Below, piece by piece: positions 35,942 through 46,728 of a stretch of 64,000 nt of DNA (positions within the stretch are counted from its first letter, which is position 1; each line of letters opens with the position of its first letter). Under the pieces are notes generated by a model that searched no databases, was not told where the DNA came from, and saw only the letters and a list, made by a program, of their open reading frames with translations. The DNA is taken from assembly GCA_027924585.1 (NCBI GenBank), contig BSBM01000260.1, positions 15,265,001-15,329,000 on the forward strand, written 5' to 3'. The position numbers were made by a program, and so were the translations under genes. Origin of the DNA: Larix kaempferi. Lineage: Eukaryota; Streptophyta; Pinopsida; Pinales; Pinaceae.

Positions 35942-36404
35942 AACGGAAGCTCCAACAGACCATTGGAACCATTGGCAGAAATGTGAGTGTTGTGGGTTGA
36001 AGGAGGAGTGCACTCCTACCTACATTTCCTGCGTCCGCGACCGGTTCTATGGGAAATGGGTGTGTCGACTGTGCGCGGAGGCTGTGAAGGACGATTTGTG
36101 CAGAGCCAAGAGTGGCAACAGAATGGAGGACGCCCTCAATGCCCACATGCGATTCTGCTCCAAATTCAATGCCAATCCTGTTGTCAACGTCTTCGATGCA
36201 ATGCCCTAGATTCTGCGTCAAAAATTTGAGTCACATGGAGTGCTCCGCTCTAGTCAGAGCAGCTCTAACCTTGGCGAGGAGGTGGTGGTGGGGCGCCCAT
36301 CTTCTCTGGGTCGCAGCACTAGTTGTTTGAATCCTTCGGCTGTAGCTGCCAAGTATGGATCCATTGACATCTTTGGAGGAGTTGTGGGCAGACGGGGTGT
36401 GTGA
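35942..36404 (+). pseudogene. DUF1677-family gene relic
   Basis: The frame from about 35942 reads HWQKCECCGLKEECTPTYI, then RDRFYGKWVCRLCAEAVKDD, EDALNAHMRFCSKFNANP and VFDAMP. This matches the plant DUF1677 signature: paired Cys motifs CxCC ... WxCxLCxEAVxxE ... AHxxFCxxF. A TAG stands at 36207, then the same frame stays open through ILRQKFESHG and a Ser-rich tail with NPSAVAAKYGSIDIFGG, ending in TGA at 36402-36404. Upstream, TAA codons precede the conserved part and no in-frame ATG remains, so the start is lost or lies in a missing exon. The retained Cys pattern and open 3' tail suggest recent loss. DUF1677 function is not established. Confidence 0.8.
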
Positions 36405-36879
36405 AGCTGAAGAGCAGGAAGCTATACCATAAGGGTAAAACAACGGTGCCATGGCAAACTTGCCGACAGAAACAACCATCCACGTGGCAGCATTCCATTC
36501 GTTCTATGAGCAAGGAATCTAGTCGACGTGGATGGTTATGCTTCTCCATAGTGAAATGCCTACGGCGTAATTATTATTATATTTATATATTTGCATTGAA
36601 CCTTTCCCGATTATTCAAATTTCTTCTAAAATCTTCTATGTCGTGTTATTGTCTCTAATAATAAAAAATTAAATTTACTTTTGTAATCATTTCAGCTCTG
36701 CACTTCTAACTAAATTTTTTCGATGTTTTGAATTTTTATCTTGTCCGTCACACAACATTTTAGTGAAAAAATAACCTTCAATAATGAAGTTTTATTAAAA
36801 CAAATATCATTTAATAATAATGGTTTTATTAAAGAATTTAATTTTCAATTAAAAAATATGCTTTAATTTCATACTAGGG
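36405..36879. other. AT-rich spacer
   Basis: T- and A-rich DNA after the DUF1677 relic, with no recognised gene. A purine tract ACTAGGGGACA near 36874-36884 precedes the LTR-like region. Confidence 0.4.
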
Positions 36880-37249
36880 GACATCTTCAAATGGACTTAT
36901 CATATGCTATTATTTGTTGGGCCTGGCCCAAGATGGGGCAAATTTTGGATAACACAAGGAAATTGAGCTGCGGAGTTGAGCGCAGCTCAACAAAAGATAT
37001 AATTTTGTACAAGTATGGGGGATGCTGCGAAGTTGTGCGCAGCAACCAAATTTTGGCAATACTGCGAAGGTCAGTGCTACGCAGAGGCAGTGCTGCGAAG
37101 TATGGGGCCACGTGGAGCCAGCAAAGCGGAGTGCTGGACGGAGGACAGCCATATGTACCGGATAGACCAGCGGTGGTCTAATTTTGGCAAGAATACTGAA
37201 GAGATGCCAAGTTGCAGGCATGAGCAGATCAGGAAGGCGGCCAACTATA

Positions 37250-37460
37250 CGATTCGTTAAGCAGAGGATGGCTCAGGGAAAGCAACAGCTTGGCGTGCAA
37301 TGGTGGTATGAGACCGTTAAGTGGAGAATGGCACTAAGAAAGCGACTGGGAGCTGAGCCAATTGTACATGGTCGTTAGAGGATGAACGGTCTATAGAGAA
37401 AGCAACTGGGGGCTGAGCCAGTCGCACGAGTCCGTTAGTGGAAGGGCGGCTCGATGAAGA
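37250..37460. repeat. ~58-bp tandem repeats in LTR
   Basis: Three to four imperfect units of about 58 bases begin with CGTTA (about 37255, 37316, 37373, 37432), and most share AAAGCRACTGGGRGCTGAGCC. Arrays of this kind are common upstream of LTR promoters and may act as enhancers; that role is inference. Confidence 0.6.
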
Positions 37461-37555
37461 TGACATGTTGGTGTGCGCACAACAAGAAGGCCGAAAGCGA
37501 CAAAACAAAGGCGTGGAGGACTGCCACGACATGACACTCGCTACTAGAGGCCAGC

Positions 37556-37579
37556 ATGACGGTTTAGGGAAACCGTCAT
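37556..37579. repeat. Perfect hairpin in LTR
   Basis: ATGACGGTTT and AAACCGTCAT pair over 10 bases with a 4-base loop AGGG. It lies about 65 bases upstream of the TATA-like box. Confidence 0.75.
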
Positions 37580-37641
37580 AGTTTTGGAAACCTTAAGGGT
37601 CTCGGTCTTCAGCTTTGTAAAGACATGACCTTCGGGCATGG

Positions 37642-37651
37642 TCTATTTAAG
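37642..37651 (+). promoter_or_regulatory. TATA-like box of the Tat-like LTR
   Basis: TCTATTTAAG follows a GC-richer region and precedes the transcribed part of the LTR. It is the best TATA candidate here; no transcription start can be read directly. Confidence 0.45.
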
Positions 37652-38654
37652 AAGACAATTTTGTATAGGGAAGGGTTGCTCAAGAGCAGAGAAAACTGAT
37701 CATTGTTGATCATTATTGTATTGTAAAATCTTTCTCAGGCCAGAATATATTGTAAAGGCTCTGCATCTGAGTGCCCAGAGACCTATCTGAGCAAGAAGAG
37801 AGCCTGCAACTGAGTGCGCAGGCTAAGAACTGTTGAACCCTTCCTTAAAGAAATATATCACAACAGTTCTTGTGGACGTAGCTTCCCATCTGGGGGAGTG
37901 AACCACGTTAAACCTTGTGTTGTGAGACTGAATGTGTTTGTGCTTGTATTTATCTGTTTCTATAGATGAATGTCTGAATATTTGCTTGCAATCTATTATG
38001 AGAAGACTTTTGTATGCATTTGCCAACAGGAGAGCATGGAGATGATATGTTAAGTCTGCATGAATAGATGAATGGTTAATGTTCAGCTTTGCTTCTGAGA
38101 ACAGTGAATGCATTATATTTTTAAGTGTTGAGAGATTGCTTAAGTACGTCCATGTACGCAGTATATGGATGCATGATAGATGATTAGTGTCTGAGGCATA
38201 TGCTTAATTAATAAACATTCTAAGTACATGAAAGAGTGTGAAGTGATAATTCGGTTAAGTGCATGAATGAGTGGATGAGTGATACTCAGTCAGTGCCTTA
38301 AGCAATTTGGAGTACTTCAGATATAAAGTCGAGCTGCAGTGTTCGCAGCTTCAGTAGAAGTACAGCGGTAGAAGGACTTAGTGGTGCGGACTGCGATGTT
38401 GTCCATCGCCGCACAGTCTCGCCTCGCAGCGCATACCCCCTGTTGCGTTGCGCAGTACGTCCGTCCAAACAACTCATCACATACTGTGGAAACCTGATTT
38501 CGTAGTACCCCATCGATACACCTCTGGTGAGACCTCAACCTGCTCGCAGGTTGTTGCCGAAAGGGCTGGTGCGAAGGGGTTTTGTTGGTCAAAGAGAAAC
38601 CGCAAAGAACCTGGGTCTTATTGAAAACCTCTGGGTCAGTGTGAAGCCAACAAA

Positions 38655-38670
38655 TGGTTCCGTTGCCGCG
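38655..38670 (+). promoter_or_regulatory. Primer-binding site, Asp-tRNA-like
   Basis: TGGTTCCGTTGCCG follows ...CCAACA plus two bases. It resembles the TGGCGCCGTTGCC primer-binding site typical of Tat/Athila elements, with two mismatches. It sets the LTR end at about 38652. Confidence 0.6.
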
Positions 38671-38695
38671 CTAGAATCCGTGATGAGTTGTAGTG

Positions 38696-39196
38696 ATGAT
38701 GTGTGACGAAGAATACCATTTCCCGGAAGGATCAGACAATTGGCATCCTGAAAAGACAGAGATCTGGGCTTGGTGTGACAAGACCAAAAGAGACTTTGCA
38801 AGACAAGAGAATAGACACCTGCGTCTATATGATGAACAGTGGTTGGGTAGATATCTGTCGAGAGATATTCATGATATTTTCTGGGCATCATTTCCAAATG
38901 AGCTACATGCATGGATCTCGCAGCTCGCAGAGAAGAAAACCTGTTTTCAAGGAGCAGTTCCTACAGAGTGGACTGCGCAGCTCAAAGCGATAGACAGTGC
39001 ATTGACGCGCATAGTGGATTTTTGGGTTGATCATATGTTAGAAGGCTTCGTGATAGAATTTGCCGTAGACACACTCAAATCCTACAACCAAGCAGAAGCA
39101 TACTTTTTCGAGGGTTTCCAAGGTAAGTACCTAAACAATCTCAGTCTATACATTCAGATGCTATTAGCTGAGAAAGGTGTTTTAAGAATGCAGTGA
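38696..39196 (+). CDS. Extra ORF before gag, 166 codons, unrecognised
   Basis: An ATG at 38696 (a GTG three bases earlier is less likely) opens 166 codons ending in TGA at 39194-39196, 16 bases before the gag ATG. The protein is rich in Trp, Asp and Glu (for example EIWAWCDKTKRDFARQ, YLSRDIHDIFWASF, VDFWVDHMLEGF). No known domain was recognised. Position between primer-binding site and gag fits the additional first ORF described for Ogre/Tat elements. It is fully open, while the following gag frame has seven stops in 965 codons, which may reflect constraint, chance or fewer mutable codons. Confidence 0.55.
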   Translation: MMCDEEYHFPEGSDNWHPEKTEIWAWCDKTKRDFARQENRHLRLYDEQWLGRYLSRDIHDIFWASFPNELHAWISQLAEKKTCFQGAVPTEWTAQLKAIDSALTRIVDFWVDHMLEGFVIEFAVDTLKSYNQAEAYFFEGFQGKYLNNLSLYIQMLLAEKGVLRMQ

Positions 39197-39212
39197 CAAT
39201 TTTAAGTCTATC

Positions 39213-42107
39213 ATGGTAAACAGTATATATAGTGATTCTGACGAAGATACCCATAATCTTAGAAGTGGCAAGAGATATAAATTTAATAAGAACCCTGGAG
39301 GGGCTGGACTCCATATAGATACTGAGATTCCTTGTGACCTTGACAACGAATCTGCACCACCATTCACCCCTCAGAATCCGTCGGTTACAGAAACCGCGCC
39401 ATCCTTACATTAGAGCCCGCTCGTTATGCAACCCACCCCACAGAATATTCAGCCTAGTACGTCTACCCCGATAAGCCCGTTTGTTTTCACTGCACAGAGC
39501 CCTTTACAGCAACCGTGCACTAATCTGGGCGCTATACCACCTAATATGACAATGGCAAACACTGATATGAAGCTACCGATATTCAAAGGAACTGGTCTAG
39601 AAGACCCTGACTAGCATTGGTTCCTTTGTGAAGCCATATGGAGTGTAAGACAGATCCAGGATGATGTTGTGAAAAGAGCGCAGCTCATCACCACTTTCAA
39701 GGACAGAGCTTTACATTGGTTTATGAAGTACTCTCAGACACAGCCAAGAACCCTAGCGGAAATTAAAGATGCGCTTGTGGCAAAGTTCAAGAAACCCAAA
39801 TCTGAATCTCAGTGTATAACTGAATTGAAAGAAATAAAGTAGAAACCGACTGAAATGGTCTAGGAATTTGACCAGAAGTTTAAGACGCTCTTGGACCAAG
39901 TGAGCTTTGTTATAGCTCCGGAACAGCACAAGGAATGGTTCATTGTTGCGTTGTTGCCCCACATCAGATTACTATTGATGCAGCAAAAAGTTGCATCGCA
40001 GGCAGAGGCCTTGGAGATCGCAATGAAGCTAGAGGCTTCACCGATTGGTGAGACTAGTTCTGGGATGACTCAGATCCAGAACCAGCTAACCACCCTGACA
40101 CTAGAACTGCAAAGCATGAAGAATGGAAAAGAACAGAGACATGAACCCAGACATGAGGTCTGGTGTACAAGTTGCAAAGGAGAAGGTCATGACCGGGAAC
40201 ATTGTCCCTTATACCGCGACTACCTTCACAGTGGTGCGCCCAATCTGATAAACCAGAATCAGGCACCCTAGTGTGAAATATACAGAGCTACCGGACATAG
40301 ACCTGAAGACTGCTATCTGATACAGAAATATGTGAAAACACCTAAAAATTTATACTGCACTTTCTGTAAATCAGTTGGACATGATGAATCCAACTGCCGT
40401 GCATATGAACTGATGAATGAAAGAAAGAGCGACATGGATTCCATGAGAGGCGCTGGCTTGTACAGGGTGCAAGAAGAAAACCAACCAAAGCAAGAAAACA
40501 CGCAGTATGACCAAGGAGGATACAGAGGTCGTGGTGGAGGATACCGCAGCAGAGGGAGAAATACTGTCCCCGAGCAAGGAAGAGGTCGTGGCCAGGTCAT
40601 CTACTATAATTGTGGCCAGCCAGGTCATGTATCTAGAGACTGTGTTAACCCATGCACCACTTGTAATTATTGTAAATCATTTGAGCATGTTATTGAGGAT
40701 TTCCTGGTGCTAGAGGTAGAAATGCAAAAGAGAAGACAAACGGAGGTACCAACCCCGAACATCCAGTGGATCGCAGCAGAGAACAAACCAGTGGACCCCA
40801 GCATCAATGTGGTCACACGCAGTGGCATTGAGACAGGCCAAGATAGAGGAGCAGAGGCTTCCACGTCAGGAGAAGCTCATATGAAGCAGGGCCCTCTTGA
40901 AACAGTATGGGTAAGGAAAGCTTCGGGAAAAACACCTGCTCTCAACCTGAAGAAGAACAAAGAAGCCTTTGTTGACGCGTGGGATACTTTCTGAGAACCA
41001 GCACCTAGATCGCCAAGGATCCCGTTGCATAGTGAAGCACCGCATGTTGAAGACATGCCAGCTGCATATGACAGGATGAGAAACACAGCGGATGTTGGCA
41101 CTTATGTTGCCCAATTCCTCAGGAGCTACATGAAGTTATTGAAAAGTGAAAATGCGATAGCAGAGCTCGAGAAGCTCATAAACCAATATGAACTGCAGAC
41201 GGAAACAGGAACTTTTGACGGCGTAATACATCACATAAGGAAGCATAAGAGAACAGGCCGAGAAATGAGACTTACCGCGCAGATAGGATATTTTGAAATG
41301 GATGAAGTCATCCTTGATCTGGTATCCGAAGTGAATGTCTTGACTAAGCAGACATGGCAGTAGATGGGTCGACCAAAGTTACTATGGTCACCTATCCAGT
41401 TGAGAATGGCTAACCAAGAGAAAGTCATACCATTTGGCCGGTTAGCCAATGTAGTGGTCGACATCGATGGAGTCCAAAGCCATGCAGACTTTGAAGTTAT
41501 CAAGATTGTGGATGATAGTCAGCCTTTTCCTGCACTGTTAGGAATTGACTGGGCTATTGATAACTTAGCTATCATTAATCTGAAGACCAAGAAGATGATA
41601 TTCGAAGGAAAGCATCTGAGGGTCATCGCACCATTGTACCCTGCAGATGGTGACAGATATAGCGAGCCGATTCAGGAGGAATCCAAGGCTCAAGACTTGG
41701 ATCGGCTATACCAAATGACTGTGAACCAGGAAGATTACATTAATCCTACTGCGGATGGTACACTCAGCTGGAGATGTGACAGCTCCTGTGTCTCTGACTC
41801 GGAGGCGGGACTAGAAAACTGGCAAATCAACATGCACGAAGTATCAACCAGAAGGTGCGCGCAAGTTACGAAATCATTGCGCTGGAATGGAAAGGAGGTA
41901 AGTCTTATTCCCACATATGATGGTCCTGCTAATGTTTACACTTTCATCCAAGAATATACTGTAGCATTTGCAGATGAGCATAGATTACCAGCATTGGATA
42001 TGGAACTGCGCAACACACCCGCCAGATGGTGGAATGCACATAAGCAAACATTGATCACTTGGGATCAATGCAGATTCAGTTTGCTGACAAGGTTAGGATG
42101 GCGGTAG
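39213..42107 (+). pseudogene. Gag-protease frame with a second capsid-like domain; seven in-frame stops
   Basis: One frame runs 965 codons without any frameshift. Order: N-terminal region with NLRSGKRYKF (39250); capsid-like region with LPIFKGTGLEDPD, HWFLCEAIW and ALHWFMKYS (39570-39730); an array of five CCHC-type knuckles between 40160 and 40690 (CTSCKGEGHDREHC and CTFCKSVGHDESNC complete, the other three each missing one Cys); a protease-like region (LDLVSEVNVLTKQTW, then FPALLGIDWAIDN, 41310-41560); and a second capsid-like stretch (TYDGPANVYTFIQEY, NTPARWWNAHKQTL, 41920-42060). Stops: TAG at 39411, 39612, 39840, 39861, 40269 and 41361; TGA at 40992. Gag packages element RNA and the protease matures it. 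Confidence 0.75.
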
Positions 42108-45100
42108 GGCTTTCCCGAACATGGGTACCCTAGTTAGAACCCCATTATGCTTTTGGTGCCCATGCCGTTGTTTGTCCTAAGGATTAGGAGTCCTTTGTAT
42201 TCACGCCATGACGTTGCGATGAAGACTCATACTCTACTTTGTCTTATGCTGGCCATCTCCCTTAAGGACTCCCCTCAGTTATATCATGTTGTGATTGCAT
42301 TGCACCTGCTTGCCGCTTGAGCCTTTTGCCGGCTCCCGCTTACTCAATTGTTAGCCTGGTGCCTGAGCACTTTCCCTATCAAGCCCTATAGAGCTTATAT
42401 ATTTTCCCTTCACAATTTGATGACCCTTTGACCCTGATGAAACACACCCCCGAGTGTCCACATCCTGCACGCACTTCCTTGCATTGAGCATAGGTATGTT
42501 CCACTGCTTGGGACTAGTCTTCTAGCTATTTGACACTTGTTCCCTCACTTGTTGTACTATAAGCAATTTTATTCTTTTTCAAGCTTTTCCCAAATATGAA
42601 AAAGACGAAAAAAAAAAAGATATATTCCAAAAAGTCGAACGAGATTATGGTCACTATTTCTTGTTGGCAGCTGTTGTGTCGCCTTTAAACAGAGCATTCA
42701 TTCCACTCCGTACATTATGAGTCGGGACTATAGTTGGGCCTTAGGAGCTGTACTTGTTTCTCAGTTTTCTCCATCGATTAGTTAAGCTTCCAGTCATTAT
42801 GGAGCCCTTTGTAATTCCTCCTGCATTGCACAGTTTATGTCAAGTCTATGCTGCCTAAGTCTATCCATCTACTCATGCTCTTGTTCAAAGGAAGTCCTGA
42901 AACCAGTGTCGACCACTCCTCAGATATCTTGACTATTGCATGTCGGCCATCCTTATTGAGTTAGTCCGTTTCACCTGAGATCTTCCAAATCTTTCAGCAT
43001 TGCTGGTACCTCGTGCTGGTTGATGGGGGATGCCTTAATGCCCTCCTTCCAGCGAGTCTCGTTCCGTCGACTTCAACTCATTTATTCCGGGACTTGAGGC
43101 TTAGAGTTCGGTTGAGTACCTTGAGGCTTGCAGTCATTAGTGGCAGGTTCTATCGCCATCGACAGTTTTGGGAATACATCAATGTCCCTTGATCGATGGA
43201 TTCATCCTAGTGTTCGACTTCAACCCATTTATTCACTCTGATGATTGTGCTCTGTGCCTTGATGCCCATTTTCATTATCGGTGGGTCATCTCGTGTCTAT
43301 TAACGGTATACATCAATGACCGGTAATCAGACAATGGCTCATTAGGTTCGACCCCAACTCCTTTATTCACTTGATGAGACTTGTACCGTCGAAGACTTGT
43401 GTAGAAGACCCTAGGTGATTGTGGCATTCAGTATGCTACATATGACTTTGACTTTACATCTGAGATATAACCTCTTAGATTTCAACATTTTGTACCTCCA
43501 GTTTTGCACCAGTTGTCTTATTTTCAGCAAAATACCATATCTTACTGTAGAGGGATCATGGCTATGATCACTTGTGACATATATTTACTTATGTACTGCC
43601 TATTCATGGCCATTGTATCAGATTGTTGTATTATACCGACATGTATTCAGAGATACTATTGTACTATGACGAGGGAACCGTTCTTTCCACTTGTGTTTCC
43701 ATCACTCCACTTCTGAGTTTTATAATGTATTTCGTCCATCGTAGCACATTTCAGTCTCTAACCTCACACATTAGGGGGCATTTGTTACACAGAAATCTTC
43801 CACCCTGTGAGCATCAACATTCTTTGGCCTGTAGGATCCATTTCAGTGACTCAGATCCATTTTCATCCTTCAGTGACACCAGTCTACCCTATTTTTGTTC
43901 CTACCCGCATGTTGCATCACTATAGTATGCGTACCCGCGAGTTGCATCCTTATAGCCCGCGGGTATCAAGTAAAATGGTAAAAACCACTATTTTATTACT
44001 TTTTACTCCCAAAAAGCGGTCATTGAGTGACCTTTGGCTCTCCATCTACCCAAGTAACGTCTCGATGAGTCCTTTCACATACCTTTGAGAGGACTATATA
44101 TTGAGCACTTATGGTTTATGGACGGGGGGAAGAAGAGAAGAGTAAAGGCACTCTAGTGGATTTTTGCCCTATCTTGAGTCTGCACTCATTGATCCTTGTA
44201 GTTGTGAACCAGTTATGTTCGCCTTCCAAACTCCTTGCTAGTTTGAGTTTGCCTTTCATGGAGGATTGAAGTGGTGGAGGCACAAGTGGATTGATCTAGA
44301 TCTTGGTTCAGATTGGTTGTCGGCAAGAGGTCGTATCACTTTGTACTTCTTCTTGTTCATTAATAGAAATACTCATATTCTCGTCCATTCATGGTGTGAA
44401 TGTCATTTATTATACATTGGGTTACATTTTCTTATGATATTATGGACCATTGTTATTGATAATGTTAATGTCATTTATATATCACATGTACTTGTTAGAT
44501 ATTGGTTGTTAAGACTAATTTGCAGATTACAAGTGCTTGGATGTGCACGGATTGAAAGCTCCAACAGGGATCTACATCAAACGTTGGATCAAGGTTGGTT
44601 ACATTTCTCCATTATCTTAACATTGTCATTTATAATAGCATTGTTTTGAGAATTGAGTAGATTTCTGGTAGTCATCTGTCTGTTGTGGTATTCCCAAGCC
44701 ATAGTGAGTTTTCTCCAATACAACTCGTGAGTCACTCGCTAGTTTCCTCATAATATAGACACGGGTGTCTTAAGAAAACTTCAAAAAATAATTAAAAACA
44801 CAAATTGGGATTATTTGAGGCAGGTATCCAAACTTCCCCAACTTCCCAACTCAACCACCTTTCGAACTAATCCTCCTTCCTTGCAATAAATACAAGGGGA
44901 GGGCTTGAGAAAGGGACCTAATGTTCATTGGAGAAAGTTATGCTGGAGAAATTCATAGCTAAGAGAGAGGAGCAGGAACCCAGGTTCTGGTTATGAAGGT
45001 GCTTGATGCAAAGCAAGGTATATTGATGTATTTTTATGCATTTGTCAATAAAGATCAAGACATTTCTTCCTTCCCCAATAATATTGTTAATATCTATTGT

Positions 45101-45420
45101 TGTTTTTATTACTAGTTGATGTTATGCTATATTGTTAATATCGATCTTTATTTATGGTCAAACTGGATTGAGGATGGTTCTGGTTTGTTTTGCAGGTTGT
45201 TGTTGTAGCGGATGATGAGAGAAAAGCTTGGACCGAGCTTCATAAATAAGGTACATGTTTCTCTTACTTTCATTCTATTTGCTTATAACAACATTTACAA
45301 ACCCTTATATGTCTGTCTTGTCAACCCCAGTACGTTGGTAGTCTTCCCCTACTATAAGGATAAACTCCCTAACAACAGTTGGTATTCTGAGTAGGTTCTA
45401 GTGAATGGTCTTCTTGTTCA
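42108..45420. other. Non-coding region after gag-protease; possible 3' LTR
   Basis: No pol sequence follows the gag frame. 42108-43780 has only short ORFs and carries three spaced copies of GTTCGACTTCAACCC-ATTTATTC. A purine-rich ATTAGGGGGCA at about 43775, followed by TTTGTTACACAG, resembles a polypurine tract and LTR start, but no second copy of that LTR was found upstream. 44100-45400 holds no recognised gene. The TATA-like TGCAATAAATACAAGG near 44880 is unassigned. Confidence 0.35.
43066..43370. repeat. Three spaced direct repeats of about 24 bases
   Basis: GTCGACTTCAACTCATTTATTC (43066), GTTCGACTTCAACCCATTTA (43212) and GTTCGACCCCAACTCCTTTA (43346) recur at spacings of 146 and 134 bases. 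A weaker phrase TACATCAATG is also repeated between them. This suggests an old tandem array of about 140-base units in the non-coding part of the element. Confidence 0.6.
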
Positions 45421-45479
45421 TGAATTTCAATTGTAGTCAAGTCCTTATTCTCATCCAATAGAATTCAATGCTCCACTTC

Positions 45480-46430
45480 TTTCGAGTCAGGGAAGCCTTC
45501 TGATAACCTTTGATTTGTCTATATCTATCCTATCTTCACCTGAGGAGTAGGACCTGTTGGAGTTATGTTATGCTTTTCTACCTAAATATTTCTTTTGAAT
45601 GGTAGACAAAATTCATACACCAAGTGTCCATACACATGGCATCGGTTGCATTTGAAAGGGACTCCTTCGTAGTCTAGCAATTGTGAATAATTTCGATTCC
45701 CTAAAGTGATGTTCAAAGATTCAGCTAAACCCTCCCTAACATCTAATTTAACTAGGATCTTTGCAACCGAGAGAATTCCTGAATTAAGCTAGTTGATATC
45801 TTCTTTGACGAAATCCCCAATTGTATCTCCAATGAACTTGAAGATTTAGGGAGTCCAGAAATCCAACACGAGTGCTAGGAGGCGAACCCATAGCCGCGAT
45901 TTGTCTACTCTTTTAGTTCTGGCATCAAATAGAGGGTTCCATCTTTCAACACATAATATTGTCGAGTTCTAGGTCCAACCCTCCTTCAGAATAGAATTTG
46001 CATGATCCTTCATCCTTTATTTAAATACTATCCAACCTCTTGCAAGAATCAAAGTTTCTCGAGAGTATCCAAGAAGAGTGCCCCAATGAGTTGATATCCA
46101 ATCCGTCAAAGACTTATGATTACATCTTCTGCCAGGAAATCGTCCGACTAGGGTTTGCTCAACTGTCTGCACAACATCGTTTAAATGAACCTCAGCTCCT
46201 AAAACTAGGTCAAGCGCTCAAGATTTTCACTTAACGTGCTTTTTTTCCTTGGGATAATAATGAAAATCTCGGTTAACAGGTGATACAGAAGCCACTTGAT
46301 GCCTACTAGGAGAGTTTACCAGGTTTCCTTGAGAGATGTTTACATCAAATGGTAGTTTTCCCAATAGAGCCTCAAATAGTGAGGGTTCATTGGTACACCT
46401 CAAAATAGTGAGTGGGTCCTCCCTTTTTGG
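45480..46430 (-). pseudogene. LINE G: isolated ORF1 fragment
   Basis: On the minus strand the sequence follows a LINE ORF1 through several frames. In order from 46430: a tail-like start (PFDVNISQGNLVNSP), TLVGRFPGRR (about 46150), DWISTHWGTLLGYSRETLI, SRLWVRLLALVL, SVAKILVKLDVREGLAES and LLDYEGVPFKCNRCHVYGHL (about 45655). The last resembles the C-x2-C-x4-H knuckle of LINE B ORF1. No ORF2 follows on either side. It was probably left by deletion or an aborted insertion. Gag-like or host origin is unlikely given the ordered match to the LINE B ORF1. Confidence 0.6.
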
Positions 46431-46620
46431 TCAACTCAACCTCATTTATAATTGTATGATATTATTGTTTAAAAATATGGTCAACTATACATCTTTTTTT
46501 ACACAACTTTAATTTCTAAATATTAATGTTAAAATCTCATATTTATGATGGTATGATATTATTTTTTTAAAATATGTTCAACTATATGGTTTTTTTACAC
46601 ATAAATTTAATTTCTAAATA

Positions 46621-46728
46621 TTAATATTTAAATCTCACGAGGGCATGGTATTGGAAAGTTGTTAAATATGTTCAAAAAACTTTAAATATAAAAAAAAATT
46701 GAAGGATTTAATAAGACTCGAATAGGCC
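46621..46728. repeat. 108-bp copy flanking LINE B (second copy 53498-53605)
   Basis: The 108 bases from TTAATATTTAAATCTCACGAG to GACTCGAATAGGCC appear identical at 53498-53605. LINE B inserted at the end of the first copy. Together with 53415-53497 this reveals a tandem duplication of about 190 bases that was present before the LINE arrived. Confidence 0.85.
46715..46728. repeat. Left target-site duplication of LINE B
   Basis: GACTCGAATAGGCC matches 53401-53414 (GACTCGAATAAGCC) with one mismatch, the right copy directly following 13 A. This fixes LINE B at 46729-53400. Confidence 0.85.

Larger units (their letters stand above)
36880..42107 (+). mobile_element. Tat/Athila-like Ty3 relic: LTR, extra ORF, gag-protease, no pol
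   Basis: The region combines an LTR-like segment (about 36880-38652) with short tandem repeats and a TATA-like box, a primer-binding site resembling the Asp-type site of Tat/Athila elements (38655), an intact ORF of 166 codons, and a gag-protease frame (39213-42107). No reverse transcriptase, RNase H or integrase follows. The extra ORF before gag recalls Ogre/Tat elements. The left LTR boundary is a guess and no matching 3' LTR was found, so the element is truncated or rearranged, or non-autonomous by design. Confidence 0.65.
46445..46728. repeat. Imperfect ~97-bp AT-rich tandem array before LINE B
   Basis: Units built on GTATGATATTATT ... ATATGTTCAACTATA ... TTTAATTTCTAAATATTAAT occur at about 46455 and 46552. 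A third, diverged unit starts at GCATGGTATTGG (46643). The last unit holds the insertion site of LINE B. Confidence 0.6.

Noticed and set aside
43787-44700. 3' LTR of the Tat-like element
   Set aside because: A polypurine-like tract precedes it, but no matching copy was found in the 5' LTR region, so it is only noted as possible.
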